Shown here: positions 49,744 through 63,636 of the stretch, in pieces
How the letters are laid out: each line of letters begins with the position of its first letter
Numbering within the stretch: the stretch's first letter is position 1
Program-made: the position numbers and the translations under genes
Notes under the pieces: model-generated
Database searches by the model: none
Told to the model about the DNA's origin: nothing
What the model saw: only the letters and a program-made list of their open reading frames with translations
Source of the DNA: Cymbidium sinense
Taxonomy: Eukaryota > Streptophyta > Magnoliopsida > Asparagales > Orchidaceae
Assembly: GCA_021442155.1 (NCBI GenBank)
Contig: CM038214.1
Location: 312,387,001 to 312,451,000 of the forward strand
Length of the DNA: 64,000 bases
Direction of reading: 5' to 3'

Positions 49744-52700
49744 TAAACTTAAACCCTAAAACTTAAACTAAAACCTAAACCCTAAACCTAAAACCTAAAC
49801 CCTAAACCCTAAAATTCCTAAACCTTATACCTTAAACCCTAAACCCTAAACCCTAAAACCTTAAACCCTAAAAACAAAACCCTAAATCATAAAACCTAAA
49901 CATTAAACCCTAAATCCTAAACATAAAAAAAAATCCAAAACCCAATACCTTAAACACAAAACCCCAAAATCTAAACCCTAAACCCTAAACCCTAAACTAA
50001 GCATAAACCTTAAACCGTAAACCCTAAACCATAAAAAGCTAAAAACTAAAACTTAAACTAGATAAAACCTAAAAATAAAATAAATAAAAAAACCTAAACC
50101 CTAAAAATTAAACCTAAACCCTAAACTTAAACCTAAAACTAACCTAAATAAATCTAACCTACAAACCTAAACTAAACCTAAAAGGCCCTAAACTTATACT
50201 AAACTCTAAATAAAATATAAAACCAAACCTAAACAAAACTACACTAAACCTAAACCCTAAATTCTAAACCCTACACCCTAAACCCTAAACCATAAACCTA
50301 ACCCTAAACTCTAAAACTAACCCAAAACCCTAAATCCTAAACCTACAACACTAAACCTATAACCTTAAACCATAAATCCTAAACCCAAAACCCTAAAAAA
50401 TCCTAAACTTTAAATCCTAAACCCTAAACCCTAAACTCTAAACCCTAAACCCTAAACCCTTAACCCTCAAAACCCTAAACCCTTAAGCCTAAAGCTTGAA
50501 TCCTAAACCCTAAACCCTAAACCCTAAACCTAAACCCTAACCCTAAACCTTAAACCATATAACCCTAAATCCTAAACTCTAAATAAATGAATAAAATAAA
50601 AGAAAACTAAAAAACCTAAACCTAAAGTTAAAATAAACTAAAATAAAACTTAAACTAAAATAAATAAACTAAATGAAATAAAAAAAACTTAAATATAAAT
50701 AATAAATAAATTAAAAAATAAAATAAACTAAATAAACTCAACCTATCGACTTAATTTTTTTTTTTTAAAATACCTAAATCAGAAACCCTAAAATTAACCC
50801 TAAACTTACAGCCCTAAACCCTAAGCCCTAAACCCTAAATTCTAAAAAACCCTAAATTCTAAATCCTAAAAAAAACAAAAAAAAAACACAAACCCTAAAG
50901 CCTAAACCTTAAACCCTAAAATTAACCCTAAACCCTAAACCCTAAAACTAACCTAGACCTTGAAATCTATAACCCTAAACCCTAAACCCTAAACCCTAAA
51001 CCCCAAACCCTAAATATAAAACCCTAAACCCAAAACCCAAAACCCTAAACACTAAACCCTAAAAACCTAAAAACCTAAACCTAAAGTAAATAAAACTTAA
51101 AAATAAAATAAATAAAAAACTTAAACCTAAATAAATTAAAAAAATTAAATTAAATTAAAACCTAAACCTAAACCTAAACTTAAAAAAATAAAATAAATTA
51201 ATTAAATGCTATACTAAAATAAAATAGAAAAAACCTAAACTAAACTAAAAAATAAAAACCCAAATAAAATAAAAACTAAAATAAAAATAAAATAAACCTA
51301 AAATAAAATAAAATAAAAACTAAATAAAAACCTTAACTAAAAGAATAAACCTAAAAATAAAACTTAAAAATAAATAAATAATAAAACCTAAACCCTAGGC
51401 AAAAAAAATCCTAAACCTAAAATAAAAATAAAATAAACCTAAACCTAATCTAAAATAAATAAAACCTAAACCCAAACCTAAACTCTAAATAAAACAAAAT
51501 CAACTAAAAGTAAACATAAACATAAACAAAAAAAATAAAACCAAAAAATAAACCAAAAACCTAAACCTAAAAAAATAAAATAAAAATCGAAATCTAAACC
51601 TAAAAATAAAAAAATAAAACATAAACCTAAAAAATATAATAAAAATAAAATTAAACTTAAAAAATAAACCTAAACCTAAACTTAGACCTAAAAAAATAAA
51701 TTAAAATAGAAAACTAAAATAAAATAAATAAACTAAACTAAATAAAAATAAAAATAAATTGAAATAAAAATAAAAAATAAAATAAACTAAAATAAATAAA
51801 AATTAAACTAAATAAACCTAAACCAACTAGTTTACTTAAATTAAAAAAAGTAAAATAATAAATAAATAAAAACCCTAACCCAAAACCCTAACACTAACCC
51901 TAAACCCTAAACCCTGAACCCTGAACCCTAAACCTTAAAACTCTAAACCCTAAACACTAAACTATAAACTCTAAGCTAACCCTAAGCCCTAAACCATAAA
52001 CCATAAACCCTAAATTCTAAACCCCATAAACCCTAAATTTTAAACCCCAAAACCCTAAACCATAAAGCCTAAACACTAAACCCTAAACCCTAAATCCTAA
52101 CCCTACACCCTAAACTCTAAAACCCTAAACCTTAAACCATAAACCTTAAAAACCTAAAAACCTAAACCTAAATTAAATAAACTATAAAAATCAAATAAAT
52201 AAATTAACCAAAATAGAAATATAATAAAAAAATTAGATAAATTTAAAAATAAAAAAAAAATAAACCTAAACCTAAACTAAAAAATAAAACCTAAAAATAA
52301 ACCTAAAATAAAAACCTAAAACCTAAACTTGGCAAAATAAAATAAAAACCTAAACCTAAAAATAAAAAATAAAAGCTAAACCTAAAAAACAAAATTAAAA
52401 TAAATCTCAACTAAAAAATAAACATAAACCTAAACCTTAACTTAAAAAGTAAACTAAAATAAAAAACCTAAACTAAGATAAATAAACCTAAAATAAATAA
52501 TATAAACTAACTAAAAATAAAAAATAAACTTAGATAAAAAAAATAATCTTAGATAAAAGTAAAAATAAAATAAACTAAAAAAATAAAAAAAAACTAAACT
52601 TATCGATTTACTTAATTTTTTATTTTAAAAAATTCTCCCAAAATTTAAACCCTAAACCTTAAAACTAACCCTAAATCTTAAACCCTGAACCTGCAACACT

Positions 52701-52946
52701 AAACCTACAACCCTAAAAAACCCTAAAGCCTAAACCCTAAACCATAAACCTTAAACCCAATCCTTAAACCTGAAACCTTAAAAGTATAAAACCCTAAACC
52801 CTAAACCCTAAATCATAGACCCTAAACCCTAAACCCAGAACCCTAAATCCCAAACCCTAAACTGAAACCTAAAGCAACTAAATAAATTAAAAAATAAACA
52901 TAAACCCTAAAACCTAATAAACATGAACTTAAACCTAAACCCTAAG

Positions 52947-53235
52947 AATGAAATTGGGAAACAAAAACACCACCGGCCACCTAGATCTAGGAAGGGTGAG
53001 GGTAAAGGTGGTGGTGGAGAAGCCGGGTATGGGTGGTGGTGAGCCGGGAAGGTGGATGGGAGCAAAAGGGTGGTGGTGGTGGTGAGATGGGATCCGGTGG
53101 GGATGCTACTCCACCCAAGAAAGAGAACAGAGGTTCTGGATCAAATATGCTCTATGCCGCTCATTTTGATTTATGTCTTGTCATTTTGGTGTTAAGGTTG
53201 ATGAAATCTTAAAGAAATCTAAATTTATTCAAAAC
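52947..53235 (+). pseudogene. GR-RBP last exon plus 3' UTR, module 4 (strongly decayed)
   Basis: The module sits after the usual spacer (AAGCAACTAAATAAATTAAA…CCCTAAG). The RRM edge is barely recognisable. The Gly-rich stretch is reduced to GGT-rich runs (GGTGGTGGTGG), and the 3' UTR keeps GATTTATGTCTTG and GTTGATGAAATC. No useful frame remains. It is recognised mainly by position and flanks. Confidence 0.68.
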
Positions 53236-55555
53236 ATAAAACCATAAACTAAAACCTGAACCCTAGACCTAAAACTTAAACCGTCAACCCTAAACCCTAA
53301 ACCCTAAAAACCCTAAACACTAAGCCCTAAACCCTAAATCATAAACCCTAAAATCCTAAACACTAAACCTTAAATCCTATAACTAAAACCCTAAACCCTA
53401 ACCCCTCAACTTACCCTAAACCCTAAACCCTAAAAAGATAAAAACCTAAACCTAAACTACATAAAACATAAAAATAAAATAAATAAAAAAACTTAAACCT
53501 AAATAAAATAAAATAAAAACTTAAACCTAAAACTAAAAAAATAAATAAGAAAAAATAAAAAACTAAACTAAAATAAAATAAATAAAAACCTAAACTAAAC
53601 TTAAAAAATAAAAAACATAAATAAAATAAAAACTAAACCTAAAATAAAATAAAATCAAAACTAAATCAAAACCTAAATTCAATAAATAAACCTAAAAATG
53701 AATAAAAAATAAAACCTAAACCCTAAACTAAAAAAAAACCTAAACCTAAAATAAAAATAAAATAAACCAAAACTAAAACTAAAATAAACTAAACTAAAAT
53801 AAATAAAACATAAATCTAAATCTAAAATAAACTAAACCTAAACCTAAACCTAGACTAAATAAAATAAAATAAACTAAAAATGCACCTAAACCTAAACTAA
53901 AAAAAATACCTTAAAATAAGCCTAAAACCTAAACCTAAGAAAATAAAATGAAAACCTAAACCTTAACCTAAAATTAAAAAATAAAACCTAAACATAAAAA
54001 ATAAAATAAAAATAAAACTAAACTAAAAAATATACCTAATCCTAAACCTAAACTAGAAAAATAAACTAAACTAAATAAACAAAAAATAAAACTAATAAAA
54101 ATAAAAATAAATCTAAATAAAAATAAAAAATAAACTAAATAAACTTTAACTTACTAGTTTACATAATTAAAAAAAAAAGAAAAACAAATAAAAGAACCCT
54201 AAACCCTAAACACTAAACCTACAACCCTAAACCCTAAATCCTAAACCCTAAAACCCTAAACCCTAAACCATAAACCCTAAACCCTAAAACTCTAAACCTT
54301 AAACCTTAAACCCTAAAACCTACAACCATAAACACTAAACCCTAAACCCCAAATCCTATACTCAAAACCCTTAACCTTGTACCCTAAACCCTAAACCCTA
54401 AACCCTAAAAACCTAAAAACCTAAACTTAAAGTAATTAAAACTTTAAAATAAAATAAATAAAAAAACTTAAACATAAATAAAATAAATAAAATAAAATAA
54501 GAGAAAAACCTAAACTAAAACTAAAACCTAAATCTTACCCAAAACCTAAACCTAAAAATAAAATAAAATAAATTAAAATTAAAATTAAAATAAAATGAAA
54601 TAAATATAAATCTAAACCAAACTAAAAAAATAAAATAAACCTATAAATAAAAAACCAAAATAAAATAAAAACTAAACGTAAGTAAAAAAATAATACTAAA
54701 ATAAAATAAAATAAAAATTAAATAAAAACCTAAATCTAAAAAACAAACTTAAAATAAATAAAAAATAAAACCTAAACCTAAAATAAACAAAATAAGATAA
54801 GCCTAAACTAAAATAAATAAAACCTAAACCTAACCCTAAAATAAACTAAACCTAAACCTTAAACTAAATAAAATAAAATAAATTAATAGTAAACCAAAAC
54901 CTGAACTAAAAAAAACATAAAAATAAACCCAAAATAAAAACCTAAAACCTAAACCTAAAAAAATAAAATAAAAACCTAAATCTATACCTAAAAATAAAAA
55001 ATAAAACCTAAACCTACAAAAATAAAATAAAAATAAAACTGTACTAAAAATTAAACATAAATGTAAACATAAACCTGCAAAATAAATTAAAAAAAACTAA
55101 CTAAAATAAATAAACCAATCTAAATAAAAATAAAAAGTAAACACAAATAAAAATAAAAATTAAAATAAACAAAAATAAATTAAAAATAAACTAAATTAGC
55201 ATAAACCTACCAGTTTACTAAATTATTTTTTTTAAAAAAACTCTAAACCCTAAACCCTAAACCTTAAACCTACAACACTAAACCTACAACCATAAACCCT
55301 AAACCCTAAAAGACCCTAAACCCTAAACCTTAAAAAACCCTAAACCCTAAACTCTATACCTTAAACCCTCTAAATCGTAAACTCTAAAAGCATAAACCCT
55401 AAAACATTAAACCCTAAACCCTAAACCATAGACCCTAAATGCTAAACCCTAAACCCCGAACCCTAAACCTAAACCTAAAGTAATTAAATAAATTAAAAAA
55501 AAATAAACTTAAACCCTAGAACCTAATAAACCTAAACCTAAACCTAATCCCTAAT
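53236..55555. repeat. Telomere-like satellite between modules 4 and 5
   Basis: Landmarks occur near 54154 and 55211. It starts with the conserved post-module phrase AACTAAAACCTGAACCCTAG and ends with the pre-module spacer AAGTAATTAAATAAATTAAA. No gene. Confidence 0.87.
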
Positions 55556-56020
55556 AATGAACATAACCTTGATGGCAGGAACATCACCGCCACAGAGTCA
55601 GATCTCACTAGAGGAACGAGGTGACATTATGGCGGTGGGGATCTGGAGGTGTTGGTGGATATCGAGGTGGTGGTCAAAGAAGTGTTGGTTATGGAGGCGG
55701 GAGCAGCGATGAAGGTTACAACTGTGGTGGTGGCGGAGGGAGAGATGAAAGATATGATGGTGGATCCCACTACTCGAGAGATCGGGGTGGTTCTAATGGG
55801 AACCGGAAAAACTAAAGGACAACTGATCAGATCTATTGCTTATGGAATTATGCCTTTATAGAATAGATGATTCTAGTTGTCTAGGGATTTTGATTTGCTC
55901 TATGCAAGTTAATTTTTTATTTATGTCATTGCTTGTGTTATAGAAATCTTAGTGTGTTACTTAGTTGATGAAATCAAAAAAAAGATATGTTGAATCTCAA
56001 GTTATTCTCCATTAAAAAAA
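55556..56020 (+). pseudogene. GR-RBP last exon plus 3' UTR, module 5 (best preserved)
   Basis: The RRM edge reads NLDGRNIT, the exact family consensus. One frame break (stop near 55620) is followed by a clean Gly-rich tail to the stop at 55813-55815. That tail has GSGGVGGYRGGGQRSVGYGG, GYNCGGGGGRDERYDGG, SHYSRDRGG and GNRKN. The tail is typical of GR-RBP C-termini, which act in RNA binding, aggregation and cold-responsive RNA chaperoning. Roughly 200 bp of 3' UTR follow with TTTGCTCTAT, GTTACTTAGTTGATGAAAT and an A run. Without start codon, RNP motifs or upstream exon this is a fragment, not a gene. Confidence 0.87.
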
Positions 56021-58071
56021 ACCAAAAACCCTAAACCATAAATTAAAACTTGAACCATAGACCTAAAACATAAACCCTGAAAACCCTAAACCTTAAACGC
56101 TAAACCCTAAATCCTAAAGCTTAAACCCTAAACCCTAAAACCCTAAAACCCTAAACCCTAAACCCTATACCCTAAACCCTAAACCCTAAACCCTAAACCA
56201 TAAAACCCTAAAGACTAAACCCTAAACCCTAAAACCTAAACCCAAAACCCTTTACACTAAACCCTAAACACTAAACCCTAAACCCCAAACCATAAATCCT
56301 AAATGCTCATCTAACCCTAAACCCTAAAAACTTAAAAACCTAAACTAAATAAAACATATAAATAAAAAACATAAATCTAAATAAAATAAAAACCAAAACT
56401 AGAACCTAAACCTAAACCTAAACCTAAAAAAGAAAATAAAATAAAAAACAAAACTAAATTAAAATAAAATAAATAAAAACCATAAACTAAACTAAAAAAT
56501 AGAAAACCTAAATAAAATAAAAACTAAACCTAAAATAAAAATAAAATAATACCTAAAATAAAATAAAATAAAAACTAAATTAAAACCTAAGAATAAAACC
56601 TAAAAATAAATAGACATTAAAACATAAACCCTAAACTAAAAAAAATACCTAAACTTAAAATTAAAATAAAATAAACCTAAACTTAAACAAAAAAACTAAA
56701 CAAAAATAAATAAAACCTAAACCTAAACCCTAAATAAAATAAAATAAACTAAAAGTAAACCTAAACATAAACTAAAAATTAAAACCTAAAACCTAAAGCT
56801 ACAAAAATAAAATAAAAATTGAAGCCTAAACATCAAAATAAAAAATAAAACCTAAACCTAAAAAATAAAATAAAAAATAAAACTAAATTAAAAAAATAAA
56901 CCTAAACCTAAACCTAAAAAAATAAACAAAAATAAAAAAAAAACATAAACTAGAATAAATAAACTAAATTAAATAAAAAAAATAAATCAAAATAAAAGTA
57001 AAAAAATAAATTCAACTAAATTAAATAAAAATTAAACTAAATGAACCTAAACCTACAAGTTTACTTAATTAAAAAAATAAAATATTAAAAAAATAAAAAT
57101 AAAAAACCCTAACCCTAATCCCTAAACCCTATACCCTATAACTAACCCTAAATCATAAACTCTGAACCCTAAACCTACAACCCTAAACAAAAACCCTAGA
57201 GCTTAAAACCCTAAACCCTATACCCTATACCCTAAACCCTAAATCCTAAACCTTAAAATAACCCTAAACCCTAAACCCCAAAAACCTTAAATCCTAAACA
57301 CTAAACTGTAATCCTAAACCCTAAACCCTAAAACCCTAATCCCTAAAATCCTAAACCTTAAAACCCTAAACCATAAAAACATAAAAACCAAAACCTAAAC
57401 CTAAACCTAAACTAAAAAAAACTAAAAGTAAAATAAATAATAAAATTAAATCTAAATAAAAAATATAATAAAATAAAAAATAAACTAATTATTAGCCTAA
57501 ACCTAAAGTAAAAAATAAAAACATAAAAGTTAAACATAACAAAATAAAAAAAAACTAAACCTAAACCAAAAAAAAAAAACATAAAATTAAAAAATAAAAT
57601 AAAAATAAAAATCAACTAAAAAATAAACCTAAACCTAAAAGTAAGCGAAAATAAAAACCTAAACTAAATAAGTAAACCTAAAATAAGTAAACTAATCTAA
57701 ATAAAATTAAAAAATAAACCTAAATAAAAATAAAATAAACTAAAATAAATAAATAAACTAAATAAACTAAACCTACCGATTAACTTAATTTTTTTATTTA
57801 AAAAAATTCTTCTAATCCTTAAACCCTAAACCCTAAAACTAACCTTAAACTATAAACCCTAACCTACAAGCCTGAAAAACCATAAACCCTAAATGCTAAA
57901 AGTATAGACACTTAAATCATAAAGCCTTAATCCCTAAACCATAAACCCTAAAACCTAACCCTAAACCCTAAACCCCAAACCCTAAACCTAAACCTAAAGT
58001 AACTAAATAAACTAAAAAATAAACTTAAACCCTAAATCTTAATAAACCTAAACTTAAACCTAAACCCTAAT
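56021..58071. repeat. Telomere-like satellite between modules 5 and 6
   Basis: Landmarks near 57057 and 57778 delimit a unit of only ~0.72 kb between two longer ones. CCCTAAA-rich blocks lie at about 56090-56330 and 57110-57370. The hydrophobic minus ORF at 57412-57615 is satellite translation. Confidence 0.87.
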
Positions 58072-58408
58072 AATGGGCGAAACCTTGACGACAGGAACAC
58101 CATCATCAACCAGGCTCAATCTAGATATGGCAGTGGAGGCGAAGGCAAAGGTGGCGCTATCAGGTGGAGAGAGATCGAGGGTTCATGGTGGGATCCCGCT
58201 ACTCGAGAAGCCGGGGTGGTTATGATGGGAACTGGAGAAATTGAAGAATGGTCGATCCGATCTATTGGTTATGAAACTGTCTTTGGTTTTGCCCTATGCA
58301 TGCTCATTTTTGATATATGTCATCACTTGTGTCTTAGAAAACATAGTGTGTTACTTGGTTGATGAAATAAAAAAAAAATGTTGAATCAGAATTTGTTCTC
58401 TGTTAAAA
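58072..58408 (+). pseudogene. GR-RBP last exon plus 3' UTR, module 6 (internally deleted)
   Basis: The RRM edge is well kept: NGRNLDDRNTIINQAQSRYG. The Gly-rich centre is mostly deleted; after GGEGKGG the text jumps to a remnant of the RDRG and SRYSRS parts, and it ends GGYDGNWRN-stop at 58242-58244 in another frame. The 3' UTR is shortened but retains GTTACTTGGTTGATGAAAT, AATGTTGAATC and CTCTGTTAAAA. Confidence 0.83.
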
Positions 58409-60880
58409 TAAATTGAAACCAAAACCCTAAACCCTAAACCTAAAATCTAAAATGTAAACCCTTAACCTTAAAAACCCTAAACTCAAAACATTAAACCTTA
58501 AACACTAGAACCCTAAACCTCAACCCTAAACCATAAAACCTAAACCCTAAGCCCTAAACCTATAACCCTAAACCCTAAACCCTAAACCCTAAACCATAAA
58601 CCTTAAACCCTAAACCCTAACCTTAAACCCTAACCAACTTAAACTATAAACCCTAAAACCTTAACCTAAACCTAAACTAAAACTCAACCTGGGACCTAAA
58701 ACATAAACCTCAAACCATAAAATTTTAAACCCTAAACACTAAACTAAACCTAAACCCTAAACCCTAAAACCTAAACCTAAACCTAAAATTGAAACCTAAA
58801 CCTTAAACCTAAGTCCTAAACCCCAAACCCTAAACCTTAAATAACCTTAAACATAAACCTAAACTACATAAAACCTAAAAATAAAAATAAAAAAAATCAA
58901 AACCTAAATAAAATAAAACCTAAACTAAAACCTAAACCTAAACCCAAACCTAAACCTAAACCTAATCCTAAAAGAAAATAAATAAAAAAATTAAAACTAA
59001 ACTAAAATAAAATAAATAAAACTTAAAGTAAACTAAAAAAATAAAAAAACCTAAATAAAATAAAATTAAACCTAAAATAAGAATAAAATAAACCTAAAAT
59101 AAAGAAAATAAAACTAAATATAAATTTAAACCAAAAAAATAAACCTAAAATAAATAATAAATAAAACATAAACCTTAATCTAACAAAAAACCTAAACCTA
59201 AAATAAAAATAAAATAAACCTAAACCTAAACTAAAATAAACTAAACTAAAATAAACTAAACCTAGACTAAATAAAATAAATTAAAATAAAAATGAACATA
59301 AACCTAAACTAAAAATTAATACCTTAAAATAAACCTAAAATAAAAACTTAAAACTTAAAATTAAATTAAAAATAAAACCTAAACCTAAACCTAAAAATAA
59401 AAAAATAAAACCTAAATCTAAAAAAATAAAATAAAAGTAAAACTAAAGTTAAAAAAAATTAAAAATAAACCTAAACCTAAAAACTAAACTAAAATAAATA
59501 AACCTAAAATAAATAAACTAAACTAATTAAAATTATAAATAAACCTAAATAAAAGTTAAAAATAAAGTAAACTAAAATAAATAAAAAAATAAATTAAATA
59601 AACTAAATAAACCTAAACCTACTAGTTTACTTAATTTAAAAGAAATAAATAAAATCAAATAAAAAAACCCTAAACCTACAGTCGTAAACCCTAAACCCTA
59701 AACCCTAAAACCCTAAACCCTAAACCCTAAACCCTAAACCCTAAACTCTGAACTATAAAACCCTAAACCCTAAAACCTATAACCCTAAACCCAAAACCTT
59801 AAACCCTAAAGCCTAAACCCTAAACCTTAAACCCTAACCCTAAACCCTAAACCCTAAACCCTAAAACCTAAAAAACCTAAACCTAAACTAAATAAAACCT
59901 AAAAAATAAAATAAATAAATAAAGCCTAAATAAAATAAAATAATAAAATAAAATAAAAACCTAAATAAAACCTAAACCTAAACTTAAAAATAAAATAAAA
60001 AAAATAAAAACTAAAATAAAATAAAATAAATAAAAATGTAAACCAAACTAAAAAAATAAATTAAACCTAGAAATAAAAACCTAAATAAAATAAAAACTAA
60101 AAATAAAATAAATAAAATAAACCTAAAAAAAGATAAACTAAATACAATATAAAAGCTTAAACCTAAAAAATAATCATAAAAATAAATTAAAAAATAAAAA
60201 TTGAACCCTAAACTAAAAAAAAATTAAACCTAAAATAAACAAAATTAAATGAACCTAAACCTAATCTAAAATAAACTAAACCAAAATAAATAAAATGTAA
60301 ACCTAAACCTATACCCTAAATTAAATAAAATAAAATAAACTAAAAATAATCCTAAACCTATACTAAAAAATAAAACCTAAAAATAAACCTAAAAATAAAC
60401 CTAAAAAAGAAAATAAAAACCTAAACTAAAACCTAAAAATAAAAAAATAAAACCTAAACCTAAAAAATAAACTAAAAAAACCTAAACTAAAATAAAAAAC
60501 TAAACTAAATAAAAATAAAAAATAAACCTAAATAGAAATAAAATACAAAATAAACTAAAATAAATAAAAAATAAATTAAACATTCCAATTTACTTATTTT
60601 TTTTTAAAAAAAATTATAAATCCTAAACCCTAAACCTTAAAACTAACCTTAAACCTTAAACCCTAAACCTACAACACAAAGCCTACAACCCTAAACCATA
60701 AACCCTAAACACTAAATCATTAAAAATTATAAACCCTAAACACTAAACCCTAAACCCTAAAGGCATAAACCTAAAATTAAACCCTAAACCCTAAACCCTA
60801 AAACTGACCCTAAACCATAAACTATCTCCAAACCCTAAGCCTAAACCTAAAGTAACTAAATGAAAAATAAACCTAAACTT
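58409..60880. repeat. Telomere-like satellite between modules 6 and 7
   Basis: Landmarks are near 59622 and 60588. It includes the longest perfect telomere-repeat run I found. No gene. Confidence 0.87.
59711..59745. repeat. Five perfect CCCTAAA units
   Basis: Five consecutive exact CCCTAAA heptamers, the longest perfect plant-telomere run I noticed in the window. Elsewhere runs are shorter and interrupted, so this is interstitial, not a working telomere. Confidence 0.9.
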
Positions 60881-60950
60881 GAGTGTTACTTTGTTGAAGA
60901 AATCAAAAGAAGAAATCTTAATTTGTCCTCTGTTAAAAGAAAAAAAAAAC
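60881..60950 (+). pseudogene. GR-RBP 3' UTR tail, module 7 (exon deleted)
   Basis: The pre-module spacer (AAAGTAACTAAATGAAAAAT) is followed directly by GAGTGTTACTTTGTTGAAGA, AAATCTTAATTTG and CTCTGTTAAAA. The last ~70 bp of the 3' UTR thus remain while the Gly-rich exon and the first part of the UTR have been removed. It keeps the ~2.7-kb spacing of the series. Confidence 0.78.
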
Positions 60951-63636
60951 TAAAAACCCCTAAACCCTAAACTAAAATCTGAACTCTAAATTGAAAAACT
61001 AAACCCTCAACCCTAAACCCCAAACCCTAAAATCCCAAAGCCCTAAACCCTAAACCCTAAACCCTAAGCCTTAAAACCCTAAACCCTAAACACTAGACCC
61101 TAAATCCCAAACCCTAAACCCTGAACCCTAAACCTTAAACCCCAAACCCTAAACCCTAAACCCTCAACTAACTCTAAACCTTAAACCTTAAAAAGCTAAA
61201 AACCTAAATCTAAACTAAATAAAACATAAAAATAAAATAAATAAAAAACCTAAAACAAAATAAAAAAAATTTAAATAAAATAAAAACCTAAATAAAAACC
61301 AAAACCTAAACCTAAACGTAAAAAAGAAAAAAAATATATAAACTAAACTAAAACAAAATAAATAAAAACCTAAACAAAATGAAAAATTAAAAAAGCTAAA
61401 TAAAATAAAAACTAAACCTAAAATAAAAATAAAATACACCTAAATTAAAATAAAATAAAAACTAATTAAAAATTTAAACCTAAATAATAAACCTAAAATA
61501 AAATTGAAAATAAATAAACAAAAAAAGCTAAACTAAACAAAAAAAAAAAAAATAACCTAAACATAAAATAAAAATAAAATAAACCTAAACCTAAACTAAA
61601 ATAAATAAAACTAAAATAAATAAAACCAAAACCTAAACCTAAAATAAACTTAACCTAAACTTGATAATTAAATAAAATAAACCAAAAAGAAACTTAAACC
61701 TAAACAAAAAAAATAAAACCTAAAATAAACCAAAATTAAAACCTAAAACTTAAACCTAAAAAATAAAAAATAAAAACCTAAACCTAAACTTAAAAATAAA
61801 AAATAAAACATAAACATAAAATTAAAATAAAAAAAACTAAACTAAAAATAAACTTAAACATAAACCTATAAACTAAATTAAAACCTAAACTAAAGTAAAT
61901 AACAAAAAATAAATAAACTAAACTAAATAAAAATAAAATATAAACCTAAATAAAAAGAAAAAAAATAAACTAAAATAAATAAAAAAATAAACTAAATAGA
62001 CTAAATAAATCTAAACCTACCAATTTACTTAATTTAAAAAGAATATAAATCTTAAATCTTAAACCCTAAACCCTAAACCTTAAACCATAAATCCTAAATC
62101 CTAAACCCTAAAACTAACCCTAAACCCTAAACCTACAAACCTAAACCCTAGACCCTAAACCCTAAAAAACTCTAAAACATAAACCTTAAACCCTAAATCC
62201 TAAACACTAAACTAACCCTAAACCCTAAACCATAAACCCTAAACCCTAGACCCTAAACCCTAACCCTAACTCTAAATCCTAAACCATAAAACTCTAAACC
62301 CTAAACCATAAAACCTAAACCTAAACCCTAAACCCTAAAACCTAAAATCCCTAAACGCTAAACTAACCCTAAATCCTAAACCCTAAATAAACCCTAAACC
62401 CTAAACCCTTAAAACCCTAAACCCTAAAGCCTAAACACTAAACCCTAAATCCTAAACCCTAAACTCTAACCTTAAACCTTAAACTTTAAAACCCTAAACC
62501 CTAAAACCTTAAATCATAAATCCTAAACCCTAAACCCTATACAATAAAAACCTCAAAACCTAAACCTAAACTAAATAAAAGCTAAAAATAAAATAAATAA
62601 ATAAAAACCTAAAGCTAAATAAAATAAAGAAAAATAAAATAAAATAAAAACCTAAACTAAAACCTAAACCTAAACCTCAAAATAAAATAAAATAAAAAAT
62701 AAAAATAAATAAAAACCTAAACTAAACAAAAAAAATAAAATAAACCTAAGAATAAAAATTTAACTAAAAAAAATAAAACTAAAATAAAATAAATTAAGAA
62801 CTTAATAAAAACCTAAACCTAAAACTTAAAATTAAAAAATAAACTTAGAAATAAATAAATAAAAACCTAAACACTGAACTATAAAAACTAAACCTAAAAT
62901 AAAAATAAAATAAACAACATAATATACCTCAAAACCTAAATTAGAATAAACTAAACTAAAATAAATAAAACTTAAACGTAAACCTAAAAGAAACTAAACC
63001 TAAATAAAATAAACTAAAATAAAAATAAACCTAAACTTAAACTAAAAAATAAAACCTAAAAACAAACCTAAAATAAATACCTAAAACCTAAAACTAAAAA
63101 AATAAAATAAAAATCTAAACCTAAACTTAAAAAAAAAACTAAACATGAAAAATAAAATAGAAATAAAACTCAACTAAAAAATAAACCTAAATCTAAAAAC
63201 AAAATTAAATAAAAAACCAAAACTAAAACAAATAAACCTAAAATAAATAAACTATATTAAATAAAAATGAAAAATAAACCTGAATGAAAATAAAGAATAA
63301 AATAAACTCAGATAAATAAAAAATAAATTAAATAAACCTAAATTTACCGGTTTACTTAATTTTTTTTTATAAAAAACCCTAAACCCTAAATCCTAAACCC
63401 TAAACCCTAAAACTAACCCTAAACCTTAAACCCTAAACCTATAACCTTAAATCTATAACCCTAAACCCTAATGCCTAACCCCTAAAATCTTAAACACTAA
63501 AACCTAAACCCTAAATCCTAAACCTAAACCCAAACCAAACCAAATTCCTAAACCTTAAAACCTACAACCCTAAACCCTAAACCCCAAACCCTAAACTAAC
63601 TATAAACCTTAAATCATAAACTAACCTAAACCTAAG
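60951..63636. repeat. Telomere-like satellite between modules 7 and 8
   Basis: Landmarks lie near 62023 and 63349. A long CCCTAAA-rich block at about 62040-62540 contains several CCCTAAACCCTAGACCC variants. The ORF at 61215-61439 on minus is low-complexity F/L/I and not a protein. Confidence 0.87.

Larger units (their letters stand above)
46814..52946. repeat. Telomere-like satellite with an older ~2.5-kb duplication
   Basis: Landmarks lie near 46900, 48287, 49425, 50745, 51829 and 52606. Markers at 47233, 47690, 48420 and 48930 recur about 2.45-2.5 kb later (49721, 50180, 50850, 51380), showing a diverged head-to-tail duplication of two higher-order units. No coding sequence apart from the two GR-RBP tail scraps. 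Confidence 0.85.

Noticed and set aside
59711..59745. Possibility of a true chromosome-end telomere
   Set aside because: Perfect CCCTAAA runs reach only about five units and are surrounded by degenerate variants, retroelements and gene fragments.
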